DNA of 64,000 nucleotides from Kaistia algarum (GTDB lineage: Bacteria > Pseudomonadota > Alphaproteobacteria > Rhizobiales > Kaistiaceae), in assembly GCF_026343945.1 (NCBI RefSeq), contig NZ_JAPKNJ010000003.1, forward strand, positions 124,001 through 188,000. The letters run 5' to 3'. The position numbers and the translations under genes were made by a program. Shown in pieces: positions 31,748 to 38,870 of this stretch (the stretch's first letter is position 1; the number at the start of each line of letters is the position of its first letter). The notes under the pieces were generated by a model. The model made no database searches and was not told the origin of the DNA. It saw nothing but the letters and a program-made list of their open reading frames with translations.

Positions 31748-32832
31748 GATGCGGCGGTCACTTTCGCGAAGGGTGGAACGTCGAGGCCGGGTGATGCGAC
31801 GCAGAGCACCTTGAAGAGGTGGCCCATCGCGGCAGAACCCGCAAGCCGCTCAACGGCCGCGCGGATTGCGTCCTGCGTTTCGGCCGGCTTATCGGCGCCA
31901 AGTCGGCCGGCGCGCTCCAGGAGGCCGAGCGCCAGGAGAAAATCGCCCTGCGTCATGACTGGCGCCGGAATGGCTCCGGCGGAACGGGCGGCTCCGGCGA
32001 GTTCCTGAAAGTCGACGTGAACCGTCAAGTCCGCCATGCCGGGATGGGCGAGTGGCGGGTCGTAGCGGTGTTCCAGCATAGCCTGCAGCGTATCGCCGTG
32101 ACCCGCGCCGTCATGGCCGTAGTCGATGGCGAGAAAGGCGCCGCCCTCCCGCGCGATCCTGCCGGCGAGCGCCCGCATGATCGTCTCGGACCAGGCCGCG
32201 ACCTCAACCGTATCGCCCGCTGCGACACTGGCGGGGCCGGCGAAGTCGGGCGCTGGGCGCAGGACGAAGGTGAGCGCGTCCGCTTCAAGCCCAACCATGC
32301 GCTCCGACCAGCCATCCATGCCGCGAACATATTGCCGGACGGGCAGAGCGTCGAAGAACTCGTTGGCGAGCACGATGGCCGGGCCCGGCGGCAGATCTTC
32401 GTGCGAACGCACCCAGGTCGCTTCATGCCCCGCCAGACGCTCCCGCTGGACCATCGATAGATGCGGGCTGGTTTCGACGAGGGCAATGCGGGCCGCCGCC
32501 TCGAAGGCCGGAACCAACCTTGCGGCGCGCAGGGCGTCGGCCATCAGCGTGCCACGGCCCGGGCCGAATTCGGCGAGGACGAAAGAGGCGGGCGATCCCA
32601 TCCGTTGCCAGGTCTCGACAGCCCAGAGGCCGATGAGTTCGCCGAACATCTGGCTGATCTCGGGGGCGGTGATGAAGTCCCCGGCCGCGCCGAACGGGTC
32701 GCGCGTCATGTAGTAGCCGTGCTGCGGGTCGCCGAGGCAGGCTTCCATATAGTCCGCGATCGTCATCGGGCCGGAATTGGCGATCCGCGCGGCGAGGCGC
32801 AGCGCCAGCGGCGTCGGCTGCCCCTCGATCAT
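31744..32832 (-). CDS. Class I SAM-dependent methyltransferase, MidA/NDUFAF7 family
   Basis: A 362-residue DUF185 methyltransferase. Family segments: PMTIADYMEACLGDPQHGYY, GDFITAPEISQMFGELIG, the SAM loop LAEFGPGRGTLMADALR, and IVLANEFFDALPVRQY. The mitochondrial homologue methylates an Arg of a complex I subunit, so a similar respiratory-complex role is likely but unproven. ATGA overlaps on both sides link it with lgt upstream and pgeF downstream. Confidence 0.93.
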   Translation of the reverse strand: MIEGQPTPLALRLAARIANSGPMTIADYMEACLGDPQHGYYMTRDPFGAAGDFITAPEISQMFGELIGLWAVETWQRMGSPASFVLAEFGPGRGTLMADALRAARLVPAFEAAARIALVETSPHLSMVQRERLAGHEATWVRSHEDLPPGPAIVLANEFFDALPVRQYVRGMDGWSERMVGLEADALTFVLRPAPDFAGPASVAAGDTVEVAAWSETIMRALAGRIAREGGAFLAIDYGHDGAGHGDTLQAMLEHRYDPPLAHPGMADLTVHVDFQELAGAARSAGAIPAPVMTQGDFLLALGLLERAGRLGADKPAETQDAIRAAVERLAGSAAMGHLFKVLCVASPGLDVPPFAKVTAAS

Positions 32833-33659
32833 GAAGCCGAGGCAGGCGCCGGACGGCGCAGCACGAAGACGAGCAGCGCGATGCCGGCCAGAAGAAGCGG
32901 CAGCGACAGGAGCATGCCCATGGTCAGGCCGCCAGCGAAATAGCCGATCTGAATATCGGGCTCCCGGAAGAACTCCGAGACGATGCGCGCCATCGAATAG
33001 CCGATGGCAAAGACCGCCGCGACGAAGCCGGGCTGGCGGAGCCGAAGCTGCCTGTGCGTCAGGAAACGCAGCACGAGGAACAGCACCAGCCCTTCGAGCC
33101 CCGCCTCATAGAGCTGGCTCGGATGGCGGGGCTGCAAGTCGGCGGTCGGGAAGACCATTGCCCAGGGCACATCGCTCGGGCGGCCCCAGAGTTCGCCATT
33201 GACGAAATTAGCCAGCCGTCCGAGCAGGAGGCCGACCGTCACCGAAGGGGCGATAACGTCGATCAGTGACAAGATCGGGATCTTCCGGTTGCGGGCGAAC
33301 AGGACCATGGCGATCACGGTGCCGAGAAAGCCGCCATGGAACGACATGCCGCCATGCCAGACTTCGAAGATCGTCAAAGGCTCGGCGAGAAACTTGCCGA
33401 GATCGTAGAAGAGCACATAGCCGAGACGGCCGCCGACGATAATCCCAATGGTCGCCCAGACCACGAGGTCGTCGAGGTCGATCATGCGTAGCGGCGCGCC
33501 GGCGGGCCCCCAGAGGCGGGCATTGCTGACCAGCCGGCGGGCGTACCACCAGCCGAACAGGATGCCGACGATATAGGCGAGGGCGTACCAGCGGATCGCG
33601 AACGGGCCGACCTGGATGAGCACCGGGTTGATGGCCGGAAAGGGGAGAACGTTGAGCAT
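32829..33659 (-). CDS. lgt: Prolipoprotein diacylglyceryl transferase
   Basis: A 276-residue inner-membrane enzyme that moves diacylglycerol from phosphatidylglycerol to the lipobox Cys of prolipoproteins. About seven hydrophobic helices. The Lgt signature GRLANFVNGELWGRPSD, HGGMSFHGGFLG and the essential-region HPSQLYEAGLEG are present. The ATG at 33659 gives MLNVLPFPAINPVLIQVGP. First gene of the lgt-midA-pgeF operon; divergent from the UbiK gene. Confidence 0.96.
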   Translation of the reverse strand: MLNVLPFPAINPVLIQVGPFAIRWYALAYIVGILFGWWYARRLVSNARLWGPAGAPLRMIDLDDLVVWATIGIIVGGRLGYVLFYDLGKFLAEPLTIFEVWHGGMSFHGGFLGTVIAMVLFARNRKIPILSLIDVIAPSVTVGLLLGRLANFVNGELWGRPSDVPWAMVFPTADLQPRHPSQLYEAGLEGLVLFLVLRFLTHRQLRLRQPGFVAAVFAIGYSMARIVSEFFREPDIQIGYFAGGLTMGMLLSLPLLLAGIALLVFVLRRPAPASAS

Positions 33660-33825
33660 GGGGCGCCCCGGATTGCGGTCGGCCGCATAGGTGCGCCGAC
33701 AGCGGAGAGGGGTCAAGCCCCGCCGCGTGACGCTGTGCCACCCCTTCGAACCCACCTCCGCCCTTGCCGATGCCGGTACGGCCACCCATACTCTCCACCA
33801 GCGCAGTCCCGTCGGAGGAGCATCC

Positions 33826-34116
33826 ATGGAACAGGGTCCAAGCCGTCTGTTCGACGAATTCGCCAAGCTCATGACCGACGCGGCCGGAATGGCGCAGGGC
33901 GTGCGCCGCGAGGCCGAGACGGCGATGAAGCATCAGGCGGAGCGGTTCTTCTCCGACATGGACTTCGTCAAGCGCGAGGAATTCGACGTCGTGCGCGAGA
34001 TGGCCCAAAAGGCCCGCGCCGAGAACGAGGCCCTGTCGGTTCGTATCGCCGACCTCGAGGCCAAGCTTGCCGTGCTGACGGCCGGGCACATCGTCGCCGC
34101 GCCGCCGGTCGAGTAA
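33826..34116 (+). CDS. Ubiquinone biosynthesis accessory factor, UbiK/BMFP family
   Basis: A 96-residue protein with an N-terminal amphipathic helix (RLFDEFAKLMTDAAGMAQGV) and a C-terminal coiled coil (about 45-82, EFDVVREMAQKARAENEAL onward), the BMFP architecture. In E. coli UbiK aids ubiquinone synthesis with UbiJ. The ATG follows a strong GGAGGAG. Divergent from lgt. Confidence 0.85.
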   Translation: MEQGPSRLFDEFAKLMTDAAGMAQGVRREAETAMKHQAERFFSDMDFVKREEFDVVREMAQKARAENEALSVRIADLEAKLAVLTAGHIVAAPPVE

Positions 34117-34141
34117 GCCCGATCTCCACAGTTTTCCGACG

Positions 34142-34576
34142 TCAGCCGACCCGCGCGCTTTCCGTGAGCGGCAGCAGACGCGAATCCTCCAGCGCCGCCG
34201 TCCTGTGCCCGAGGCCGGCGAGATAAGCCTCGTCTCTCGCAAAGGCGAGGAAAGCGTCGACGCTCGCTTGCCGGATCAAGAGGACGCGGTCCCAGCGCTC
34301 CGCCTCCGGGCCGATCAGGAATGCCCTTCCGTCATAGCTCGCCACGATGCTTCCGCCGCTTCGCCGGAGATGGGGGAGCGTATGGGCGATATAGCGGCTG
34401 AACGCCGCCGCGCCCGAGATCGGCGTAGGCGGTGCCAGCGTCGGATCGGCCGAATAGTCGGCTATGGCGCGAAACCGCAGCAGATCGAGCATGGTGACCG
34501 GACCCCGGATGGCACGGGCTACGAAAGCCCGGCCCTGGCTTTCCGTCACGCTGAGATAAGGCTCCCTCATCGGCAT
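34142..34576 (-). CDS. DUF1330-like (dimeric alpha-beta barrel) protein
   Basis: A 144-residue protein resembling DUF1330 family members: PVTMLDLLRFRAIADYSADP, GAAAFSRYIAHTLPHLRRSG, then RWDRVLLIRQASVDAFLAFA. These small ferredoxin-fold proteins have no firm function. The ATG at 34576 is preceded by GGGGAG. It is divergent from the GIY-YIG gene; the perfect 44-bp palindrome begins 27 bases upstream of this start and probably controls it. Confidence 0.78.
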   Translation of the reverse strand: MPMREPYLSVTESQGRAFVARAIRGPVTMLDLLRFRAIADYSADPTLAPPTPISGAAAFSRYIAHTLPHLRRSGGSIVASYDGRAFLIGPEAERWDRVLLIRQASVDAFLAFARDEAYLAGLGHRTAALEDSRLLPLTESARVG

Positions 34577-34602
34577 CGATCTCCCCTTCCTCTGGTTGAT
34601 TA

Positions 34603-34646
34603 TTTTATCCGGATATTATTGACCGTTCAATAATATCCGGATAAAA
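34603..34646. promoter_or_regulatory. AT-rich 20-bp perfect inverted repeat between two divergent genes (operator candidate)
   Basis: Arms at 34603-34622 and 34627-34646 are perfect complements separated by CCGT. Each arm contains the self-complementary core TATCCGGATA, so the site holds two palindromic half-operators about 30 bases apart, centre to centre. It lies 26 bases from one start codon (34576) and 35 from the other (34682), in the most AT-rich stretch of the region. No T-run favours a terminator on one side only. A dimeric repressor site for both promoters is likely; the regulator is not in the adjacent genes. Confidence 0.72.
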
Positions 34647-34681
34647 ATAAGTCAATCTATGACCAGGAAAAGGAGGCGGGG

Positions 34682-35017
34682 ATGAACGGTGAGACCCGCA
34701 AAGCGGCGATCGCGGCCTACAAGAAGCGCGAACGCCCGATCGGCATCTATGAACTTCGATGCGGGCCGACGGGAGAGGTATGGGTTGGCCGTACGACCGA
34801 TCTGGAGGCGATCCGCAATCGCCTGACCTTCACGCTCGATCGCGGCAGCGGCACGGTGCCGAGCCTGCAGAAGGCCTGGCGCGACCATGGCAGCGCGGCG
34901 TTCACATTCACCGTGCTGGAGCAGCTGGAAGAGGAGGAAACGGCCTATATCCTCAATGCGCAATTGAAAGAGCGCTGGACGTATTGGCGGGACAGGCTGG
35001 ACGCGCAGGCGGCCTGA
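34682..35017 (+). CDS. GIY-YIG nuclease family small protein
   Basis: A 111-residue protein with the GIY-YIG fold: GIYELRCG near residue 21, then VWVGRTTDLEAIRNRL with the conserved Arg, and a C-terminal helix (EEEETAYILNAQLKERW). Length is that of stand-alone GIY-YIG proteins, whose roles vary and are mostly unknown. ATG after a near-perfect AGGAGG. The palindromic operator candidate is 35 bases upstream. Confidence 0.82.
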   Translation: MNGETRKAAIAAYKKRERPIGIYELRCGPTGEVWVGRTTDLEAIRNRLTFTLDRGSGTVPSLQKAWRDHGSAAFTFTVLEQLEEEETAYILNAQLKERWTYWRDRLDAQAA

Positions 35018-35164
35018 CGTCGAGCAGGGGTACCGATCAAGACCGCTCCAATCTTCGTCAGTCCCGTGTAGGCGGAGATATATGAAGGCTGAGACGTTTC
35101 GGCTGCTGGCATCCCGGCTTTCGCCGGGATGGCTGGGAATCGGGTGCGGTGGAAGCGGCCCCGC

Positions 35165-35668
35165 TCAGGCCTCGCCGACCGTCTCGAACATCACGGTTTC
35201 GAGCGCTTCGGCGGCAGACTTTCCAGCCCAGACGACAAACTGGAAGGCTTGATAATAGCGCTCGCAACTCTCGACCGCGTTTTCGAGCAGGCCTTCGATC
35301 TGGGCTGAATTGGGTTCGGCACCACCCGCCAGAAGCAGCGTCTGACGGTACATGACGACGCCCTCCTTGCTCCAGAGGTCGAAATGGCCGATCCAGAGTT
35401 GCTCGTTCACGAGCGAGAGCAGCCGCATCACCTCAAGCTTGCGCGGCTCGGTGACCTTCAGATCGAAGGCGCAGGCGAGATGCACGGCCTCCATGTCTTC
35501 CATCCAGGAGAAGGAGACGTGGTAGTCGCACCAGCCTCCGCCGACCGAGATCGTGATCTCGTCGTCTGCCGACCGCTCGAAGCTCCAGTCATTGGCCGCG
35601 GCAAAGTTCTCGACACGGTCGAGCGGGTTCGCCTGACGATCTTCTGTCTCGAATTCCATGAGGCTCAT
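35165..35668 (-). CDS. YbjN domain-containing protein
   Basis: A 167-residue YbjN-family protein: NPLDRVENFAAANDWSFERS, WCDYHVSFSWMEDMEAVHLA, LVNEQLWIGHFDLW and the C-terminal CERYYQAFQFVVWAGKSA. YbjN of E. coli affects stress responses and motility; the structure is like type III secretion chaperones. No partner gene is obvious. The 327 bases upstream, to the cold-shock gene, hold no gene I can support. Confidence 0.88.
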   Translation of the reverse strand: MSLMEFETEDRQANPLDRVENFAAANDWSFERSADDEITISVGGGWCDYHVSFSWMEDMEAVHLACAFDLKVTEPRKLEVMRLLSLVNEQLWIGHFDLWSKEGVVMYRQTLLLAGGAEPNSAQIEGLLENAVESCERYYQAFQFVVWAGKSAAEALETVMFETVGEA

Positions 35669-35994
35669 AGCCGATCCTCGCGCTTGATCGGTGGATGGGA
35701 CGCATCAACGGCATTCCGAAAGGGAACCCATGGCTCTCCTTCGTTTCGACCAAGAAATGTCCCTCAGCCAAGGAGGAACGCCCTTGTCTTTTCGAGATCA
35801 ATGTCGTGGCCTGAGCACGACAGCGCGAATCTCATCTGCCTTCAGTATATAGGGCGGGGCCGGCTTGGCGAGATCACTTTTCTTCGCAACTGCGAACGAA
35901 GTGTTGAAATCGCGTGGGGAGCCAAAGCAAACGACGATGATCCGCGCCGGGCCTGGCGGCGCAGATCATGGGGAAAGCCAGTCGCCGCTGTTCG

Positions 35995-36207
35995 TCAGGC
36001 TGGAAGTAGATCCACAGCCTTCGGGCCTTTGCCGCGCTTGTCCGGCTCGGTCTCATAGGAGATCCGCATACCGTCGTTGAGCGCGCCGATGCCGGAGCGC
36101 TCCACAGCGGTCACATGCACAAAGACGTCCTTGCCGCCATCATCCGGTGTGATGAAGCCGAAGCCCTTGGACGCATTGAAGAATTTGACGGTTCCCGTCT
36201 GACGCAT
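35995..36207 (-). CDS. Cold-shock protein (CspA family)
   Basis: A 70-residue single cold-shock domain. The RNA-binding motifs are KGFGFI (RNP1, about 14-19) and VFVHVTAV (RNP2, 28-35). It binds single-stranded RNA or DNA and probably acts as an RNA chaperone. The start at 36207 follows a GGAAGGAAGGACC purine stretch. About 410 bases separate it from the next gene, leaving room for the long 5' leader common in csp genes. Confidence 0.93.
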   Translation of the reverse strand: MRQTGTVKFFNASKGFGFITPDDGGKDVFVHVTAVERSGIGALNDGMRISYETEPDKRGKGPKAVDLLPA

Positions 36208-36619
36208 TCCCGGTCCTTCCTTCCGCTCGTAGCCGGCTCATGCCGAAGCCGGCGCTGTCAGGCACTCCGATGTCGGTGAAAGGTCTCAGCGTCTTCAACT
36301 GGCGCCCTGAGCCGATGCACTGCAGCGGACCCGATCCTCCAAGCATCGAACGCGGCGTCGTCCAGTCTCCGTCAGCTTCTCGTCTGCCCTCGCCATCAAA
36401 GAATGCGATACAAACACCGTGAACGCAACGATATTGCTTGGCCTGCCTAGTCCGTCCCGCCATGAGTTCTGAAACGGCGTCGCGGCGCTCGGTCGGCTAC
36501 GGCCGGGATCGTGATACGGTATCGGGCGCTAAACACGGCAAGACTTGCGCGCAAGGCTTGATCACGGCCGCTGAAGTCCCAAGTTCAATCCATCGGATGA
36601 ATTTGAAGGAGGTGTAGCT
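36208..36619. other. Intergenic region of about 410 bases
   Basis: Divergent interval between csp and the dienelactone-hydrolase-like gene. It should contain both promoters and possibly a csp leader RNA. A small inverted repeat GCCGGC...GCCGGC sits near 36231-36252. I see no convincing protein or RNA gene. Confidence 0.4.
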
Positions 36620-37507
36620 GTGCCGGAACCGACCCGACCTGTCGTCACGCAGGAGATGATCCGTCTCTATGACGAATATACCCACCTGACGCTCGATCGC
36701 CGCGGCTTTCTCGATAAGCTGACACGGCTCGTCGGCAGTTCCGCCGCGGCGGCGGCGATCGTTCCGATGCTCTCTGCGAGCAAGGCGCAAGCCGCCATCA
36801 TCGCCGCCGACGATGCCCGGATAAGCGCCGAGAAGGTCGGTTTTCCAGGACCTGGCGGCATCACGATTTCGGGCTATCTGGCCCGGCCGGCCAACGCCGG
36901 CGGCAAGCTTCCCGCCGTGCTCGTCATTCATGAAAATCGCGGGCTCAATCCGCATCTGGAGGACGTTGCGCGCCGCTTCGCGGCCGACGGCTTCATAGCG
37001 CTCGCTGTCGATCTCCTGAGCCGCTCCGGCGGTACGCCGACGGATGAGGACGTTGCCCGGCAGAAGATCGGCGAGTTGGATCCGGCGTTGACAATTGCCG
37101 ATGCCGTGGCGGCGCTCGAATATCTGAAGACAGCGCCCGGTTCGAACGGCAGGGTCGGCGCCGTCGGCTTCTGCTGGGGCGGCGGGCTCGTCAACCGCCT
37201 TGCCGTTGCAACACCGGATCTGGTCGCGGGCGTCGCCTATTACGGCATGCAGGTGCCGGCGGCGGATGTGCCCAAGATCAAGGCGAAGCTGATGCTTCAC
37301 TATGCGGGTCTGGATGATCGGATCAATGCCGGCATTCCGGCCTATGAGGCGGCGCTGAAATCCACGGGCGTCGACTACCAGATCTTCGTCTATGACGGGG
37401 TCAATCACGCCTTCAACAACGATACGTCGACGGCCCGCTACGACGCGGCGGCGGCGAAGCTGGCGTGGTCACGAACGATCGACTTCTTGAAGCAGAATCT
37501 TTCCTGA
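36620..37507 (+). CDS. Dienelactone hydrolase family protein, TAT-exported
   Basis: A 295-residue alpha/beta hydrolase. N-terminal twin-arginine signal DRRGFLDKLTRLVG (about 31-44) followed by a hydrophobic Ala-rich stretch and an AQA cleavage region. The hydrolase triad is visible: nucleophile Cys in VGFCWGG, Asp in GLDDRINAG, His in GVNHAFNND. Substrate unknown; family members hydrolyse dienelactones or other esters. The GTG start is backed by GAAGGAGGTG six bases upstream. Confidence 0.92.
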   Translation: MPEPTRPVVTQEMIRLYDEYTHLTLDRRGFLDKLTRLVGSSAAAAAIVPMLSASKAQAAIIAADDARISAEKVGFPGPGGITISGYLARPANAGGKLPAVLVIHENRGLNPHLEDVARRFAADGFIALAVDLLSRSGGTPTDEDVARQKIGELDPALTIADAVAALEYLKTAPGSNGRVGAVGFCWGGGLVNRLAVATPDLVAGVAYYGMQVPAADVPKIKAKLMLHYAGLDDRINAGIPAYEAALKSTGVDYQIFVYDGVNHAFNNDTSTARYDAAAAKLAWSRTIDFLKQNLS

Positions 37508-37538
37508 CAGGCGCGTAACTCCCTGCCTCGTCATCAAA

Positions 37539-37555
37539 TTGGCACGATCACTGCA
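37539..37555 (+). promoter_or_regulatory. Possible sigma-54 promoter
   Basis: TTGGCACG-ATCA-CTGCA matches the -24/-12 consensus TGGCACG-N4-TTGC with one mismatch, the essential GG and GC being correctly spaced. It lies 126 bases before the 54-residue ORF, and an inverted repeat (37571-37612) would be near the start of the transcript. No activator binding site was identified. Confidence 0.4.
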
Positions 37556-37570
37556 TATTTAGAGACGAAA

Positions 37571-37612
37571 CATCCGGTTCCAGAAAGCCGCTGGGCTTCA
37601 GGGAACCGGATG
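37571..37612 (+). repeat. Stable inverted repeat upstream of a small gene
   Basis: CATCCGGTTCC (37571-37581) pairs perfectly with GGAACCGGATG (37602-37612), enclosing a second short stem AAGCC/GGCTT. The right arm includes the -35 of the sigma-EcfG promoter candidate. No T-run follows, so it is not a classical terminator for the upstream hydrolase gene. Confidence 0.6.
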
Positions 37613-37627
37613 CCTCTCAGAATCGTT
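37602..37627 (+). promoter_or_regulatory. Sigma-EcfG (general stress) promoter candidate
   Basis: GGAAC (37602-37606), 17-base spacer, CGTT (37624-37627): an exact match to the alphaproteobacterial general-stress consensus GGAAC-N16/17-CGTT. It is 38 bases before the ATG of the 54-residue ORF, leaving room for the CGGAGGG ribosome site. Confidence 0.65.
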
Positions 37628-37664
37628 CCCATTTGTATTGCCGAGATCGTCGGAGGGTTGCGTC

Positions 37665-37829
37665 ATGTCCAGACTGGGCGCTGAGAGTTGGCTGGCCGCC
37701 GGAGCCGTCTGGCTCCTGATCATGCTGCCGAGCGCCGCCTTTGGCGGCAACGGTCCGGAAGCCACAAGGTCCATTGCCGGAGGAATGGCATCCGTCGTTG
37801 AGACATCTCTGGGTCTCGCCGGATTTTAG
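37665..37829 (+). CDS. Small exported or membrane protein, unknown, stress-promoter linked
   Basis: A 54-residue ORF beginning with MSRLGAESWLAAGAVWLLIM and a signal-like hydrophobic core (about 8-25) ending AAFGG, then a short Gly/Ser/Ala tail ending LGLAGF. CGGAGGG lies eight bases before the ATG. It is bracketed by a sigma-EcfG promoter match 38 bases upstream and a strong terminator about 105 bases downstream, which together support a real monocistronic transcript of about 330 nt. I recognise no family. Confidence 0.62.
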   Translation: MSRLGAESWLAAGAVWLLIMLPSAAFGGNGPEATRSIAGGMASVVETSLGLAGF

Positions 37830-37934
37830 CCTCGGTACTGACGGCAGGGCATGAACGCGGTACCGTAGACACGGTGTTGAGCCCGTATTGTGGTCTTGCC
37901 GCAATTTCAAAGTTCAAGCCGCGCTGGCTTAGTG

Positions 37935-37966
37935 ATCACGGCCCCTCCGCAGGGGCCGTGATTTTT
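37935..37966 (+). terminator. Strong rho-independent terminator of the 54-residue gene
   Basis: ATCACGGCCCCT pairs with AGGGGCCGTGAT around a CCGC loop, a perfect 12-bp stem directly followed by five T residues on the plus strand. The only plus-strand transcript it can end is the one carrying the 54-residue ORF, or an sRNA from the same promoter. Confidence 0.88.
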
Positions 37967-37985
37967 GCAAGGATCCGCGGTTAGC

Positions 37986-38726
37986 CTAGTAGCAAGGCGG
38001 ATAGGGGTAATAGCCGCAAGCCGGAGGCGGCGGCGCGTAGGGGTAAGGGTAGGGGTAACGCGGCGCTGTAGCAGCCATTCCAACGGCGGCTCCAACCGCC
38101 GCTCCGGCTACAGCCGCGCCAGCCACCGCGCCGGTGCCGTACCAGGCCCCGTGATAGACCGGAGCGTGATAATAGCCCGCGCCGCCCACAACGGTGCCGT
38201 GATAGCCGGCGCCGCCGTAATGGGCCGCGAACCAGTCGATGAACACCGCTGCCGGTCCCTTGGCGCCGTCAAGGTTGCCCTCGAGCACCGCGACGTCGAA
38301 GGTCAGCGTCGTCCCGTCCAGCTTTGCCGATTTCAGCGTCACGACCGCGTCGCTGACATCCGATCCATCACCGCCGAGAACGGAGACGGTCGCGTTGGGC
38401 GGATCGATGCCAAAGCTGTTCTTGCCGACGTCCCACTGTTCGATGAACTGCGCGGTCGTGACGTGGCCGGCGGCCCGGATCGGGCGGTCGGCGAAGACGA
38501 TGGTGTTGGCGGTGACGCCCGTCAGCACGAGCTTGTTGCCCTCAAGCGTGGCGCCGGCCGAATTGATCACGGCAAGCGACGGCTCGGGCCCGGTCGGCGT
38601 GACCTGCCCGATGGTCTTCTGCAGCGGCACATGGGGCTTCTTGGCTGCGTCTTGCGCCGTCGCCGCGCCGCTTGCGAGCAGCAAGCAGCTCAGGACGGCT
38701 GACATGGATGCAATATGTCGAATCAT
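37986..38726 (-). CDS. Exported protein with aromatic/proline-rich C-terminus, unknown
   Basis: A 246-residue protein. The ATG at 38726 has AGGAGG nine bases upstream and opens a signal peptide (MIRHIASMSAVLSCLLLASG, cleavage after ATA). The middle has beta-rich segments such as ATLEGNKLVLTGVTANTIVF and TTAQFIEQWDVGKNSFG. Then come a Gly/Tyr/His segment, a glycine-zipper-like Ala/Gly/Val run (about 200-220) and a tail rich in YPYP and PPPP. It looks like a periplasmic or outer-membrane-associated protein; I do not recognise the family. Confidence 0.75.
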   Translation of the reverse strand: MIRHIASMSAVLSCLLLASGAATAQDAAKKPHVPLQKTIGQVTPTGPEPSLAVINSAGATLEGNKLVLTGVTANTIVFADRPIRAAGHVTTAQFIEQWDVGKNSFGIDPPNATVSVLGGDGSDVSDAVVTLKSAKLDGTTLTFDVAVLEGNLDGAKGPAAVFIDWFAAHYGGAGYHGTVVGGAGYYHAPVYHGAWYGTGAVAGAAVAGAAVGAAVGMAATAPRYPYPYPYAPPPPACGYYPYPPCY

Positions 38727-38870
38727 ATGGGCGAATCCTCCTTGGTTCCGCGGGCAGCTCAATCTGATTAAACCATCCAGACGTGAAATAAATGTACGCA
38801 AAGGGCGCTTCGCTCGGTAGGCGCTTGCGATGCCCGGGTGTCCAGACGCGTGAAATGTCGGCGGTGTGAC

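Noticed and set aside
35724..35746. GGAAC followed by CGTT before the YbjN gene region
   Set aside because: The spacer is only 14 bases and the orientation does not lead to a supported gene.
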